Assembly (NCBI RefSeq): GCF_000307875.1
Contig: NZ_AJLS01000185.1
Location: 1 to 62,592 of the forward strand
Length of the DNA stretch: 62,592 bases
Reading direction: 5' to 3'
DNA from: Neobacillus bataviensis LMG 21833
GTDB taxonomy: Bacteria > Bacillota > Bacilli > Bacillales > Cytobacillaceae
A program made the position numbers and the translations under genes. Each line of letters starts with the position of its first letter. Position 1 is the stretch's first letter. The notes beneath the pieces are model-generated. The model ran no database searches. It saw only the letters and a list, made by a program, of their open reading frames with translations, and was not told where the DNA came from. Positions 26,713 to 35,894 of this stretch are shown in pieces.

Positions 26713-27717
26713 ATGTTAAAAGCAGCATTAATTGGGCTGGGAGACATTTCTAATATCCATCTGCCAGCCATCAAAGCAAACCCGAATGTGGAACTGACTG
26801 CAGTTTGTGATTTGGATGAAAGTTTTAGGGATATTGTCCCGGAAGCACGTTTTTATACCGACTATCAAGAAATGTTAGAATCAGAAGAATTAGATGTTGT
26901 TCATATCTGTCTTCCCCATTATTTGCATAATCCGGTAACAAAGGCAGTCGTTGAAAAAGGTGTCCATGTATTTCTTGAAAAGCCGCTTGGTTTAAATGCG
27001 GAAGAGGCTCTTGAGCTCGTTGAATTAGAACAAAGACATCCCGAAACAAAGATTTGTGTTTGCTTTCAAAACAGATATAATGAGTCGTTTGAAATGCTTC
27101 AAGAAATCGCCGGGAGTGGAGAGTATGGCAAAATTGTAGGGATTAAAGGCCTTGTAGCATGGCATCGCCCTAAATCTTATTATGATGCGAAGCCTTGGCG
27201 TGGACAAATGAAATATGCCGGCGGCGGGGTGATGATCAATCAAGCGCTACATACGATGGATTTAATGCAATTACTTGGCGGAAGGATAGAGTCGATCCGC
27301 GGCAGCGTTGATCAGCTGCTTGACTATGGTATCGAAGTGGAAGATACCGCATCAGCACGAATTCAATTTGAAAGTGGTGCCACTGGTTTGTTCTTTGCCA
27401 CGAATGCAAATGCCGTAAATTCAAGCGTTGAACTTCAAGTCGTTTTTGAAAAAGGAAAATTCACGATTAAAGATAGTATTTTAACTAGAGTAAATGAAGA
27501 TGGGAAGAAGGAAGAATTAATAGAGGATGCCAAGCTTCCTGGCACAAAATTTTATTATGGTGCAAGCCATCAAAAGCTCATTCACCTATTCCATCAATGT
27601 ATTGAAGATAATTCTGACAACTATGTACACGCTAAAGATGCAGCGATCTCGATTGAAATGATTGATGCAATTCGCAAGTCTTCTGAATTAAAACAAACAG
27701 TCAAAATGGAGGGATAA
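26713..27717 (+). CDS. Gfo/Idh/MocA-family NAD(P)-dependent oxidoreductase 2
   Basis: The 334-residue protein has the Rossmann start KAALIGLGDISNIH, the EKPLG motif at residues 89-93 and GGGVMINQALHTMDLMQLL. It differs clearly from oxidoreductase 1 but has the same fold. The ATG at 26713 follows AAAGGGG; a longer frame from 26650 runs through the hairpin and is rejected. Two different Gfo/Idh/MocA enzymes next to two TIM-barrel proteins suggest oxidation and later re-reduction of a sugar with an isomerase or lyase step between. Confidence 0.86.
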   Translation: MLKAALIGLGDISNIHLPAIKANPNVELTAVCDLDESFRDIVPEARFYTDYQEMLESEELDVVHICLPHYLHNPVTKAVVEKGVHVFLEKPLGLNAEEALELVELEQRHPETKICVCFQNRYNESFEMLQEIAGSGEYGKIVGIKGLVAWHRPKSYYDAKPWRGQMKYAGGGVMINQALHTMDLMQLLGGRIESIRGSVDQLLDYGIEVEDTASARIQFESGATGLFFATNANAVNSSVELQVVFEKGKFTIKDSILTRVNEDGKKEELIEDAKLPGTKFYYGASHQKLIHLFHQCIEDNSDNYVHAKDAAISIEMIDAIRKSSELKQTVKMEG

Positions 27718-27720
27718 ACA

Positions 27721-28581
27721 ATGGAAAAAGGTAAAATTGGTGTTCAAATGATGATGCTAAAGGGCAAAGTGGAAGAACTAGGTGCCTATGAAACAATGAG
27801 AAAAGTTAGTGAGCTTGGCTATCATGCGGTAGAAGTATCGCAAATTCCCATGACTCCGGAAAATGTTTCAGAATTAAGAAGAGCGAGCGTAGACTTTGAT
27901 ATTAAAATTGCTGCAATGTCAGCTGCTGTAGAGCCAATGCTTCCAGGTGCTCCTGGGGAGACTTTAACAAGTGATTTCGATAAAATTGTTAGTGATTGTA
28001 AGGCGCTAGATTGTAACTTCTTACGCATCGGGATGCTTCCATTAACCTGTATGGGTCATAAAGATAAAATCATGGAATTTATTGAAAAAGCAGAAGCAAT
28101 GGCACATAAATTAGCTGAGCACGGTATCGAATTGTATTACCATACTCACCATCTCGAATTCCAAAAATATGATGGAGTCTATCTGTTGGATCTCATTAAA
28201 AATAATACATCGAAGCTTGGCTTTGAATTGGATGTTCACTGGATCCAAAGAGCTGGAGAAAATCCTGTCGAGTTTGTTAAACAATATGCCGGCCGAATCG
28301 CATTATTGCACTTAAAAGATTATCGAATCGGTCAAATGGATATAAGCAATGTAGACTTTAAAGATATGGCGAAATTCTTTGATATCTTTACGAATACAAT
28401 TGAATTTGCTGAGCTTGGCGAAGGCAACCTTAATATCAAAGCAATTGTGGAAGCTGGACTTGAGAGCGGAGCACAATATTTCTTAGTTGAACAAGATGAC
28501 ACGTATGGCCGTGACCCGTTTGATTGCCTTGAGATCTCTGCTAAGCACTTAAGAGAATTAGGTTTTTCTGAGTGGTTTTAA
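27721..28581 (+). CDS. TIM-barrel sugar isomerase/epimerase-like protein 2
   Basis: The 286-residue protein is of the xylose isomerase-like TIM barrel family. Visible metal-site type motifs are YYHTHHLEFQKYDG near residue 139, GFELDVHWIQRAG, ALLHLKDYRIG and YFLVEQDDTYG. It starts 3 bases after the stop of oxidoreductase 2 with AAAATGGAGGG upstream, and ends the five-gene operon at a double terminator. It is only distantly related to TIM-barrel protein 1. Confidence 0.84.
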   Translation: MEKGKIGVQMMMLKGKVEELGAYETMRKVSELGYHAVEVSQIPMTPENVSELRRASVDFDIKIAAMSAAVEPMLPGAPGETLTSDFDKIVSDCKALDCNFLRIGMLPLTCMGHKDKIMEFIEKAEAMAHKLAEHGIELYYHTHHLEFQKYDGVYLLDLIKNNTSKLGFELDVHWIQRAGENPVEFVKQYAGRIALLHLKDYRIGQMDISNVDFKDMAKFFDIFTNTIEFAELGEGNLNIKAIVEAGLESGAQYFLVEQDDTYGRDPFDCLEISAKHLRELGFSEWF

Positions 28582-28589
28582 GTTTAGTG

Positions 28590-28624
28590 AAAGGCAGCTG
28601 TTCCAATAGCTGCCTTTTCTTTTC
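28590..28624 (+). terminator. Terminator after TIM-barrel protein 2, first
   Basis: AAAGGCAGCT pairs perfectly with AGCTGCCTTT across an 8-base loop and is followed by TCTTTTC. Confidence 0.8.
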
Positions 28625-28626
28625 TT

Positions 28627-28668
28627 AAAAAAAGGTCTTCATCAAGCCGATGAGGACCTTTTTTTTAG
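28627..28668. terminator. Second, bidirectional terminator
   Basis: AAGGTCTTCATC pairs with GATGAGGACCTT across AAGCC, flanked by A7 and T8 runs. It can stop transcription from both sides, including minus-strand transcripts entering the operon. Confidence 0.85.
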
Positions 28669-28676
28669 AATCCCGG

Positions 28677-28855
28677 GAGAAATGTCCGATAGAAGGGGTC
28701 TAAAGGACAAAACTCCGAAAGTCTCGGAAGAAATGTCCGATAGAAGGGGTCTAAAGGACAAAACTCCGAAAGTCCCGGGAGAAATGTCCGATAGAAGGGC
28801 TCTAAAGGACAAAACTCCGAAAGTCCCGGAAAAAATGTCCGATAGAAGTACCTTT
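28677..28855 (+). repeat. 51-bp tandem repeat, about 3.5 units
   Basis: Units start at 28682, 28733, 28784 and 28835, exactly 51 bases apart, and differ at only a few positions. Each contains ATGTCCGATAGAAGG and AAAGGACAAAACTCCGAAAG, so TGTCC and GGACA can pair within a unit. Because 51 is divisible by three, an open frame of 62 codons (28682-28870) runs through with a 17-residue repeat, but there is no spaced ribosome binding site and the last unit decays, so it is annotated as repeat DNA. The 300-base gap between the TIM-barrel gene and the NERD gene holds two terminators and this array. Confidence 0.8.
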
Positions 28856-28883
28856 CAAATACTGATATAGGAAATTACCTCTT

Positions 28884-29795
28884 TCACTCATAAAAAACCC
28901 ATCGTCGGTTGCCAATAATTTTGAAGTTTTTCCTAAGAATTCTTCTGATTCTCTTTTCAGAATCTACCACCCCGCACCATTCATGAACAAGACTCGTTGT
29001 AATCTTCAAATCTGGAAAAAGCAGCTTTATTTCCCTTACATTCCGCAAAACCGCAGCTCCCACCAGCTCTTCATGCCCACAATCACCACACACACATTTC
29101 TTCCAATGTACTGATATCGAAAACGAGTCGCACACTTCACAAGTCATCCCCTTTCGTACTTGCCCATATGTATAAGGGGGGAGCGTTGTATAAGGATTTT
29201 TATCTATATGAAGGGAAATCAACTTATCAGCCAGCATTTTATGCCTACCGTTTAATCGAGATGGTGTCGAATCAAATTCCTTCAAATAATTTTCTACTTG
29301 TGTTGGAAAAATAAATGGCTTGTCCATGGGGGCTTGGAATAAGGTGAATTTAGGATTGATAAAAACGACCTGGGCCTCGATAGGAAAGTTATACCCAATA
29401 TTCTGGAGTAATTGACGGAGCAGGGATTCGCTGCGATTCAATTGGGTTAGTGGATTACTATATTCTTTTTGCGGCTTCTTATATAATATATCTTTGTCGG
29501 AATCGTAAAAATAATCATCTTCATTATTTTTTATTTCATAAAAACAAATTCTGGAAGAAATGATAATTAATGTGTCAATTTGAAATGTCATGTTGTTCAC
29601 CTTAAACAGCAAATCATTCAAAATATAGCACTCACATTGAAGTTTCTCCGTTAATGTATCAAACATTTCCTCTCCTTCATACCCCTTTTTCAGTCTGAAA
29701 ATACGCTGCTTATCTTCCTCCGGCAATGTCATTCGTGTGTTTAAAAATCCCAAAATCAAAAATTCTTTAGATCTAATACGAGGTTTATAAGCCAT
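28884..29795 (-). CDS. NERD (nuclease-related domain) protein
   Basis: The 303-residue protein has an N-terminal NERD domain: GYEGEEMFDTL, then LQIDTLIII-like QIDTLIIISSRICFYEIKN, where the D and ExK type residues match the nuclease core. The C-terminal part has paired cysteines (CEVCDS and CVCGDCGHEEL) that resemble a small zinc ribbon. NERD proteins are widespread in Bacillus, often next to mobile or variable DNA, and their role is not established. The ATG at 29795 has AAAGGA 8 bases upstream; a frame extension to 29816 is less likely. Confidence 0.82.
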   Translation of the reverse strand: MAYKPRIRSKEFLILGFLNTRMTLPEEDKQRIFRLKKGYEGEEMFDTLTEKLQCECYILNDLLFKVNNMTFQIDTLIIISSRICFYEIKNNEDDYFYDSDKDILYKKPQKEYSNPLTQLNRSESLLRQLLQNIGYNFPIEAQVVFINPKFTLFQAPMDKPFIFPTQVENYLKEFDSTPSRLNGRHKMLADKLISLHIDKNPYTTLPPYTYGQVRKGMTCEVCDSFSISVHWKKCVCGDCGHEELVGAAVLRNVREIKLLFPDLKITTSLVHEWCGVVDSEKRIRRILRKNFKIIGNRRWVFYE

Positions 29796-30054
29796 TCGCC
29801 ACATCCTTTCTTTCAAGTCTATTTTATAAAATAAAATATGTGATTTTAGCCTCTCTAAGTGAAAGTTTTGTTAACTTTTTTCAAAAATTAAAAAATGATT
29901 GCAAAGAAATATATTTCAGAACATTACAAGATGTCAAAATATTTTCAAATGAGTAAAAAAAATCTATATGAATATTTTTATAATTTTCATACAATTATTA
30001 ATATAGTCATTGAACTTGAACAAATAAAAAATACAAATGAATGGGGGAGGAACG

Positions 30055-30714
30055 ATGGAATCTACCAGACTACTAAATAATGTAAATGCTGCATGTGACT
30101 GGGTTGTTAAATTGCTTTATCTTAATCTCCTATGGATTCTGTTTACTGTCACAGGGCTGGTAGTTGCAGGGATAGTTCCGGCAACAGTTGCCATGTTTAC
30201 AGTCATGAAAGGATATCTTGCAGGTGAAAATGTAAGGGTTTTCAATAAATTCAAGAAGGTATATAAAGAGGAATTTCGAAGGGCTAACCGATTAGGAATC
30301 GTGCTCATGATCATACCGATTATTTTTTATACTGATTGGCTATTTACCAACTATCTTTCAGGTACCATGGAAATGATCGCTAAAGGGATTCTCATTGGTA
30401 GTGCTTGTTTATATGGAATCACACTGATTTATGTATTTCCAGTCTATCTTCAAGTAAACAGGAAGGCGTTTACTGCTATGAAAATGGCTTTTCTTATCGG
30501 AATAACCTATCCCTTTTATACGTTAATGATACTTACTTCTATTACTTCCTTACTATTTTTATTTGTTTTCCTTCCAATGGCGGGATATCTCTTCTTTGCA
30601 AGTGGTTTAGCATGTATTATATCATTTTTTACTTTACGGTTATTTCAAAAAATAGAGATACGTGCAGAGAAAATGCAAAAGAAGGAAAGGCCTCGATGGG
30701 TTATTAATAACTAA
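30055..30714 (+). CDS. DUF624 membrane protein, YesL-like
   Basis: The 219-residue protein has about five membrane helices and the DUF624 opening pattern (ACDWVVKLLYLNLLWILFTVTG, shown in parts WVVKLLYLNLLWILFT). DUF624/YesL proteins nearly always accompany oligosaccharide ABC importers with YesM/YesN-type sensors, as here; their role is thought to be accessory to transport. The ATG at 30055 follows GGGGGAGG. The 260 bases upstream are very AT-rich and show no clear gene. Confidence 0.85.
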   Translation: MESTRLLNNVNAACDWVVKLLYLNLLWILFTVTGLVVAGIVPATVAMFTVMKGYLAGENVRVFNKFKKVYKEEFRRANRLGIVLMIIPIIFYTDWLFTNYLSGTMEMIAKGILIGSACLYGITLIYVFPVYLQVNRKAFTAMKMAFLIGITYPFYTLMILTSITSLLFLFVFLPMAGYLFFASGLACIISFFTLRLFQKIEIRAEKMQKKERPRWVINN

Positions 30715-30751
30715 CAAGGAATGATGAAACAGATTAGGAGAGGTGAGGAAT

Positions 30752-31699
30752 ATGAATATTGAAGCAAAAACAGTTCTTGAAAAAGCAGAGGTTGGCGTGA
30801 AAGTAAAGAAAAAGAAAAGTGCCATCGAAAAACGAGAGAGTTTGACCGGTATTTTGTTTGTTTCCCCAATGTTAATCGGCGTGAGTGTGTTAACGCTTAT
30901 ACCTATCCTGGCAACGTTTCTATTAAGCTTTGCGGATTGGAATTTCATTGTTGGATTTAAATCAATCAAATTTGTGGGATTGGATAATTTTAAAGCCTTA
31001 TTTGAAAATGAAGTGTTTCTTAAATCGGTGGTGAACAATTTACTCTTTCTACTGACAGTTCCATTATCCATGCTATTCGCATTAATTATCGCCATCGTCA
31101 TTGATAAACATGTGTATGCAAAAAGTTATTTTAAAGTAGCCTTTTTCATGCCTTACATTTCAAGTATTGTCGCCATTGCCGTAGTTTGGCAGGTTCTATT
31201 TAATCCGACTGAGGGACCAATCAATCAAGTGTTATTTTCACTTGGTATCGAAAATCCACCTACGTGGATAGCGGATCCTGATTTCGCGCTAATCTCAGTA
31301 ATGATCATTCAAATTTGGGCATCCATCGGATTTAGCATGATTATCTATTTAGCGGGATTGCAGTCGATTCCAAAGGAGCTCTATGAAGCAGCTGATATGG
31401 ACGGGGCACGGGCATGGGATAAATTTAAACATATTATGCTTCCAGTTTTATCACCGACAACCTTCTTTCTATTAATAACAGGAATCATTGGTACTTTTAA
31501 AGTGTTCGATTTAATTGCTGTATTAACAAGGGGCGGCCCAATTAATTCTACCACCATGCTTGTATGGCATTTGTATGAAAGCGCGTTTGTTAATTTAAAA
31601 ATTGGCTATGCCTCCGCGATTGCGGTTGTCCTATTCTTCTTCGTGCTTATCATAACCTTAGTGCAGTGGGTTGGACAGAAAAAATGGGTGAATTATTAA
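30752..31699 (+). CDS. Sugar ABC transporter permease, YesP-like
   Basis: The 315-residue protein is a MalF-type permease of the CUT1 family with six membrane helices. The coupling motif EAADMDGARAWDKFKHIMLP (EAA loop) lies near residue 215. It would form the membrane channel with the next gene. The ATG at 30752 is chosen over a GTG at 30743 for spacing to AGGAGAGG. No ATPase gene is in the cluster, as is usual for Bacillus CUT1 systems that share an MsmX-type ATPase. Confidence 0.92.
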   Translation: MNIEAKTVLEKAEVGVKVKKKKSAIEKRESLTGILFVSPMLIGVSVLTLIPILATFLLSFADWNFIVGFKSIKFVGLDNFKALFENEVFLKSVVNNLLFLLTVPLSMLFALIIAIVIDKHVYAKSYFKVAFFMPYISSIVAIAVVWQVLFNPTEGPINQVLFSLGIENPPTWIADPDFALISVMIIQIWASIGFSMIIYLAGLQSIPKELYEAADMDGARAWDKFKHIMLPVLSPTTFFLLITGIIGTFKVFDLIAVLTRGGPINSTTMLVWHLYESAFVNLKIGYASAIAVVLFFFVLIITLVQWVGQKKWVNY

Positions 31700-31728
31700 A
31701 ACGAACTCAGGCAAGGGAGGGAAAATTC

Positions 31729-32562
31729 ATGGAGAAAAAAATAAATATTCGAAAGATCATCATTACGATTATTTCCTTTATTGTAAGCATCGCCTTCTTA
31801 CTTCCATTTATTTGGATGCTATCGACCTCATTTAAGATAGAGGCAGATGTGTTTAAATTTCCAATCGAGTGGATTCCAAAAAGGTGGAACGGTATAGAAA
31901 ACTATAAAGAAGTTTGGTTAGGTAAATATCCTTTCGCATTATATTATTGGAATTCAATTAAAATCACGGTCATAACAACGCTTATTTCTGTAACAGTATC
32001 CGCGATGGCTGCTTATGGATTTTCAAAAGTGAACTTTCCAGCGGGGAAATTCCTGTTCATCATTGTGTTGACAACCTTCATGGTACCGCAGCAGTCGATT
32101 TTAGTGCCTCAGTTTATTTTATATCGTTATTTAGGCCTTTTTGATAGTCATACCGGATTAATCCTATTAGGGAGCTTTAGCGTATTGGGAACCTTTATGT
32201 TAAGACAATTTTTTATGGGGATTCATTCGGACTATATTGATGCAGCAAAAATTGATGGGGCTGGCCATTTTAGAATATTTTGGTCAATCGCCCTTCCAAT
32301 TGTCCGCCCGGCAATAGCCACCTATGGGATCTTACGCTTCATTTGGACGTGGAATGATTATCAGAATCCATTGATCTTCTTGCGTACCGATGGATTATAC
32401 ACGATCCAATTAGCCATGCAAAAATTCACATCATTAAATGGTGAATTTTATTCCTTGATCATGGCGGCGGCAGTTTCATCGATACTTCCGCTCATTATTG
32501 TCTTTGTTATCGGGCAGAAGCAGGTTATTGAAGGAATTGCACTTGGCGGTGTTAAAGGTTGA
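31729..32562 (+). CDS. Sugar ABC transporter permease, YesQ-like
   Basis: This is the 277-residue MalG-type partner permease with six membrane helices. The EAA loop reads YIDAAKIDGAGHFRIFWSI near residue 170. The ATG at 31729 follows GGGAGGG at 7 bases; the longer frame from 31666 overlaps the previous permease gene and lacks support. It is directly followed by the binding-protein gene. Confidence 0.92.
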   Translation: MEKKINIRKIIITIISFIVSIAFLLPFIWMLSTSFKIEADVFKFPIEWIPKRWNGIENYKEVWLGKYPFALYYWNSIKITVITTLISVTVSAMAAYGFSKVNFPAGKFLFIIVLTTFMVPQQSILVPQFILYRYLGLFDSHTGLILLGSFSVLGTFMLRQFFMGIHSDYIDAAKIDGAGHFRIFWSIALPIVRPAIATYGILRFIWTWNDYQNPLIFLRTDGLYTIQLAMQKFTSLNGEFYSLIMAAAVSSILPLIIVFVIGQKQVIEGIALGGVKG

Positions 32563-32616
32563 TTCGGTTTCACAGCATCAAAAAAATATATAATAAACTA
32601 GTAGGGGGTAGGGAAA

Positions 32617-33978
32617 ATGAAGAAAATACTATTATTGTTTTTAAGCCTCAGTTTAGTTTTAGGAATTCTGGCTGCCTGCAGCAAGCCGGAAAAATCTTCA
32701 AGTTCAGGTGAAAAGGGGCAAAAGGATCAAAAGACGGAAGAACCGGTCACAATTAAATTTTATACTCATGGTACTGAAGATGGTTACGCATGGGATAGGA
32801 CAATCAAAGCTTTTGAAGAAAAATATCCAAATATCAAGGTAGACGTTGTACAACTTAGTGAAAAACAGGATGGACAAGAAGCATTGAAAAAAATCGATTT
32901 AGCTGCCGCTTCTGGAGAAGATATGGATGTTATTATGTTCACGAATACTCCTAACTATGCTCAGCGTGTGAATTTAGGAATGCTGGAACCACTTGACGAA
33001 TTTATTAAAAAAGACGGATATAAGGTTGCAGATGAATATAAAAATGACCCAATAGTCAATGGTAAATATTATGGCCTGCCTGGAAAATATGTTTCATGGT
33101 TTGTCCTATTAAATAAAGATAAATTAGATGCAGCAGGACTTGAAGTACCGAAGAGCTGGACATGGGATGAATATATGGAATATGCTAAAAAACTGACTAA
33201 AGACGGGAAATATGGAACCTATTTTCATGGTCCATGGCAAGGTGCATGGGCAAACTATATCAATTTGAAAATGCAAGCCCAAGAAAAAGATGCTGGTTTC
33301 TTAAAAACCGATGGGTCATCCAATATGGATAGTCCACTATATAAAGAGTCGTTGGCCATGCGTTTGAAAATGGAGAAAGAGGATAAATCAGCAGTACCAT
33401 ATTCTTCAATGATTTCTCAAAAAATGAATTACCGTGATCAATTCTTTACACAGCAAGTCAGCATGATTGTAACGGGTACCTATATGATCGCAGAACTTGG
33501 AGGATCAGAGCGTTTCCCTGCTGACTTTAACGTAGCAGTTGCCCCATTCCCGCAAAATAAAGTGAGCGACAAAGGGTCATACTCTCCAGCTGACGGAGAT
33601 ATCTTGGGGATTTCCGCCAATTCAAAGCATAAACAGGAAGCATATAAGTTTATTAGATGGTATACAACCGAGGGACAAGTTGCTCAAGGCATTAATATTT
33701 CCGCATGGAAAAAGACAACAAGCGACCAAACAATCAAACTAATCAACGATACGATAGCAGGCGCACAGAGTCCTGAGAAGGTAGATAAAGAATCTCTAAT
33801 CCACACAATTCAAACATCTATTACAGCACAAGCAGGAAAACCAGTTCCATATCAGTCGGAAATTGACCTTGCGTTATCAACTGAGTTCGAAAAATTATTT
33901 CTTGGAAAGCAAAGCCTTGATGAAACAGTAGCAAACTCTAAGAAGGTCGTACAAGAGATTATTGATAAAAACAAGTAA
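32617..33978 (+). CDS. Extracellular sugar-binding lipoprotein, YesO-like
   Basis: The 453-residue protein starts with a lipoprotein signal ending LAAC (Cys21), followed by a Ser/Gly/Lys linker and a family 1 solute-binding fold (TIKFYTHGTEDGYAWDR, VDVVQLSEKQDGQ, PKSWTWDEYMEYAKKLT). It would catch an oligosaccharide outside the cell and hand it to the two permeases. A 9-bp hairpin and a terminator-like stem follow, which would raise its message level over the sensor genes downstream. Confidence 0.92.
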   Translation: MKKILLLFLSLSLVLGILAACSKPEKSSSSGEKGQKDQKTEEPVTIKFYTHGTEDGYAWDRTIKAFEEKYPNIKVDVVQLSEKQDGQEALKKIDLAAASGEDMDVIMFTNTPNYAQRVNLGMLEPLDEFIKKDGYKVADEYKNDPIVNGKYYGLPGKYVSWFVLLNKDKLDAAGLEVPKSWTWDEYMEYAKKLTKDGKYGTYFHGPWQGAWANYINLKMQAQEKDAGFLKTDGSSNMDSPLYKESLAMRLKMEKEDKSAVPYSSMISQKMNYRDQFFTQQVSMIVTGTYMIAELGGSERFPADFNVAVAPFPQNKVSDKGSYSPADGDILGISANSKHKQEAYKFIRWYTTEGQVAQGINISAWKKTTSDQTIKLINDTIAGAQSPEKVDKESLIHTIQTSITAQAGKPVPYQSEIDLALSTEFEKLFLGKQSLDETVANSKKVVQEIIDKNK

Positions 33979-33988
33979 GTAGATAATT

Positions 33989-34066
33989 CTCAACTTTCTC
34001 ACTAGTAAAGTTGAGTATATAATAGGGACAGGGGCGATACACGCTTTTCAGCCCCAATCTTTTTTC
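33989..34066 (+). terminator. Tandem hairpins: stabiliser and partial terminator
   Basis: CTCAACTTT pairs with AAAGTTGAG (33989-34015) without a T run. A second stem, GGGGC with GCCCC (34031-34055), is followed by CTTTTTTC. Together they separate the binding-protein message from the two-component genes, with the second acting as a leaky terminator. Confidence 0.5.
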
Positions 34067-34082
34067 ATTGCGAGGAGGTTGG

Positions 34083-35894
34083 ATGTTGAAAGAATTGGTA
34101 TCGTCCCTGTCTTTTCGCGATAAAGTGCTTTTAATTGCGATAACATGTTTAATCCTTCCAGCCATTAGTACATTTACCGTCTACAATTATTTAACAAAAG
34201 ATGCGGTGAAAGAACAGGCTATTAGCAGTGCGCAAAATGAATTAAAACTAACAAATGAGTACTTGAAAAAGGAATTTGAAGATATGTTATACACGCTGAA
34301 TTTTATCCAGCTTGATACAGAGTTAAACACAATCTTTAAATATCCAAGTAGTTATTCATCAGCATTTGAGAATGGAACAGAATATGAAGAATTCATAAAT
34401 GACCAAAAGGTTCAACAGAAATTAGATACCATTACATTATTAGATCAAAAAGCATACGTTACAATCTTGCTTAATAGCGGGAAGTTTTACACGAACTATT
34501 CATTCCATGAATTTAATCCTCTTAACCTAAAAAACGAATCATGGTTTAAAATCTTAAGCAGGCTAAAAGGATATCAGTCTATTTGGATTGCCCCCCAGCC
34601 AACTATGATTGCATCTGAAAGAAAAAACAATCCTTTTCAATTATCTGTGGCAAGGCCTTTACGTGACAGTAATCAAGGTGTCTATGGATATGCTGTGGTG
34701 ACCGTTATGGAAAATAGAATCATAGATATATTGAATAGTGAAAATACCGATCATAGTATGGTATTACTTAATGAAAGAAATGAGTTAATTGCAAAGAATC
34801 ATTATTTTGATTGGGAACTTACTGATGCAGTGACAGAAAAATTGGGTCGCAACACATCAGATGTGATGACAATAAAAAGTGAAAAGTATTTGATTAATTC
34901 TCGCGAACTCTCTATTACAGGATGGAAGTTAATATCTCTAAATCCTTATGACAATGCGATATCGAAAATTAACGCAATCTTCAAACGAGTATTTCTCGTT
35001 CAAGCAATCGCTTTCGTATTATTTTTATTTTTACTGGTCTATCTTTTACGTAAAATATTAAATCGTCTGGTGGATTTAAAAAATTTAGCACAAAAAGTTC
35101 AAAAAGGTGATTTATCAGTGCGATCAGCAGCACAAGGAAACGATGAAATTGCCACACTATCAACTTCTTTTAATCTAATGCTAGATAAGGTTAATGAAGT
35201 AATTGAGGAGAATACTCTCACCCAGACAAGAAAACGCCAAGCGGAGCTGGCCATGTTACAAGCACAAATAAACCCTCATTTTTTGTTTAATGTATTAAAT
35301 TCGATTCGAATGAAAGTGATGATGAAGGGTGATTATGACAGTGCCGGAATGATTAGTTCTTTATCAAAACTTTTACGAATAACAATCGATAAACATAAAG
35401 GACTTATTCCTTTTCATGAAGAATTAGCAATCAATAAAGATTATATTCGATTAATGAATATGCGCAAACGACATGAGATTGAATTAAAAATGGAAGTTTC
35501 AATCGAGACGTCCAATATCAAATTACCACGTTTAGTCTTACAACCAATTATCGAAAATGCCATCATTCACGGGTTAAACGAACAAGAAGGGCACATTTTG
35601 ATTAGAGCAAATTATACCCATCCTAACTTCACTATTGAGATTGAAGATAATGGAACAGGTATGAACAATGAGCAGCTTAATAGAGTTCAAGAATCACTGA
35701 GTAATACGGGGGTAGATTCATCAGGTAAAAGTGAACAAAGCAAAGGTTTTTCAAGTATTGGCTTATCAAATGTTTATGAAAGAATGGCATTAACTTTTGG
35801 TGAAGGTTTTTTGATGCAGGTTCATAGCGTACCGAAAAAGGGTACCAAAGTATCTATGTTTATCCCAATTGAAAAGGAGGAAAATCATGTATAA
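34083..35894 (+). CDS. Sensor histidine kinase, YesM/LytS-type
   Basis: The 603-residue membrane kinase has a first helix near residues 15-35, an extracellular Cache-like sensor of about 260 residues, a second helix near 300-320, a HAMP domain, and a His_kinase domain with AQINPHFLFNVLNS (His399), followed by a HATPase domain (IIENAIIHGLNEQEG, DNGTGM, IGLSNVYERM). It is expected to sense the transported sugar or its binding protein and phosphorylate the adjacent YesN-like regulator. Start at ATG 34083 with GAGGAGG just upstream. It overlaps the regulator gene by 8 bases. Confidence 0.9.
   Translation: MLKELVSSLSFRDKVLLIAITCLILPAISTFTVYNYLTKDAVKEQAISSAQNELKLTNEYLKKEFEDMLYTLNFIQLDTELNTIFKYPSSYSSAFENGTEYEEFINDQKVQQKLDTITLLDQKAYVTILLNSGKFYTNYSFHEFNPLNLKNESWFKILSRLKGYQSIWIAPQPTMIASERKNNPFQLSVARPLRDSNQGVYGYAVVTVMENRIIDILNSENTDHSMVLLNERNELIAKNHYFDWELTDAVTEKLGRNTSDVMTIKSEKYLINSRELSITGWKLISLNPYDNAISKINAIFKRVFLVQAIAFVLFLFLLVYLLRKILNRLVDLKNLAQKVQKGDLSVRSAAQGNDEIATLSTSFNLMLDKVNEVIEENTLTQTRKRQAELAMLQAQINPHFLFNVLNSIRMKVMMKGDYDSAGMISSLSKLLRITIDKHKGLIPFHEELAINKDYIRLMNMRKRHEIELKMEVSIETSNIKLPRLVLQPIIENAIIHGLNEQEGHILIRANYTHPNFTIEIEDNGTGMNNEQLNRVQESLSNTGVDSSGKSEQSKGFSSIGLSNVYERMALTFGEGFLMQVHSVPKKGTKVSMFIPIEKEENHV

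Noticed and set aside
28677..28855. CRISPR array
   Set aside because: The units are contiguous, with no unique spacers and no cas genes nearby.
28682..28870. 62-codon repeat protein in the tandem array
   Set aside because: The frame is open because the unit is 51 bases; the purine-rich GGGAG sits only two bases before the ATG and the last unit degenerates. Repeat DNA is the simpler reading.
29895..30080. 61-codon frame in the AT-rich gap before the DUF624 gene
   Set aside because: It has no ribosome binding site, is full of Lys, Asn, Ile and Tyr as expected of AT-rich DNA, and overlaps the true DUF624 start.
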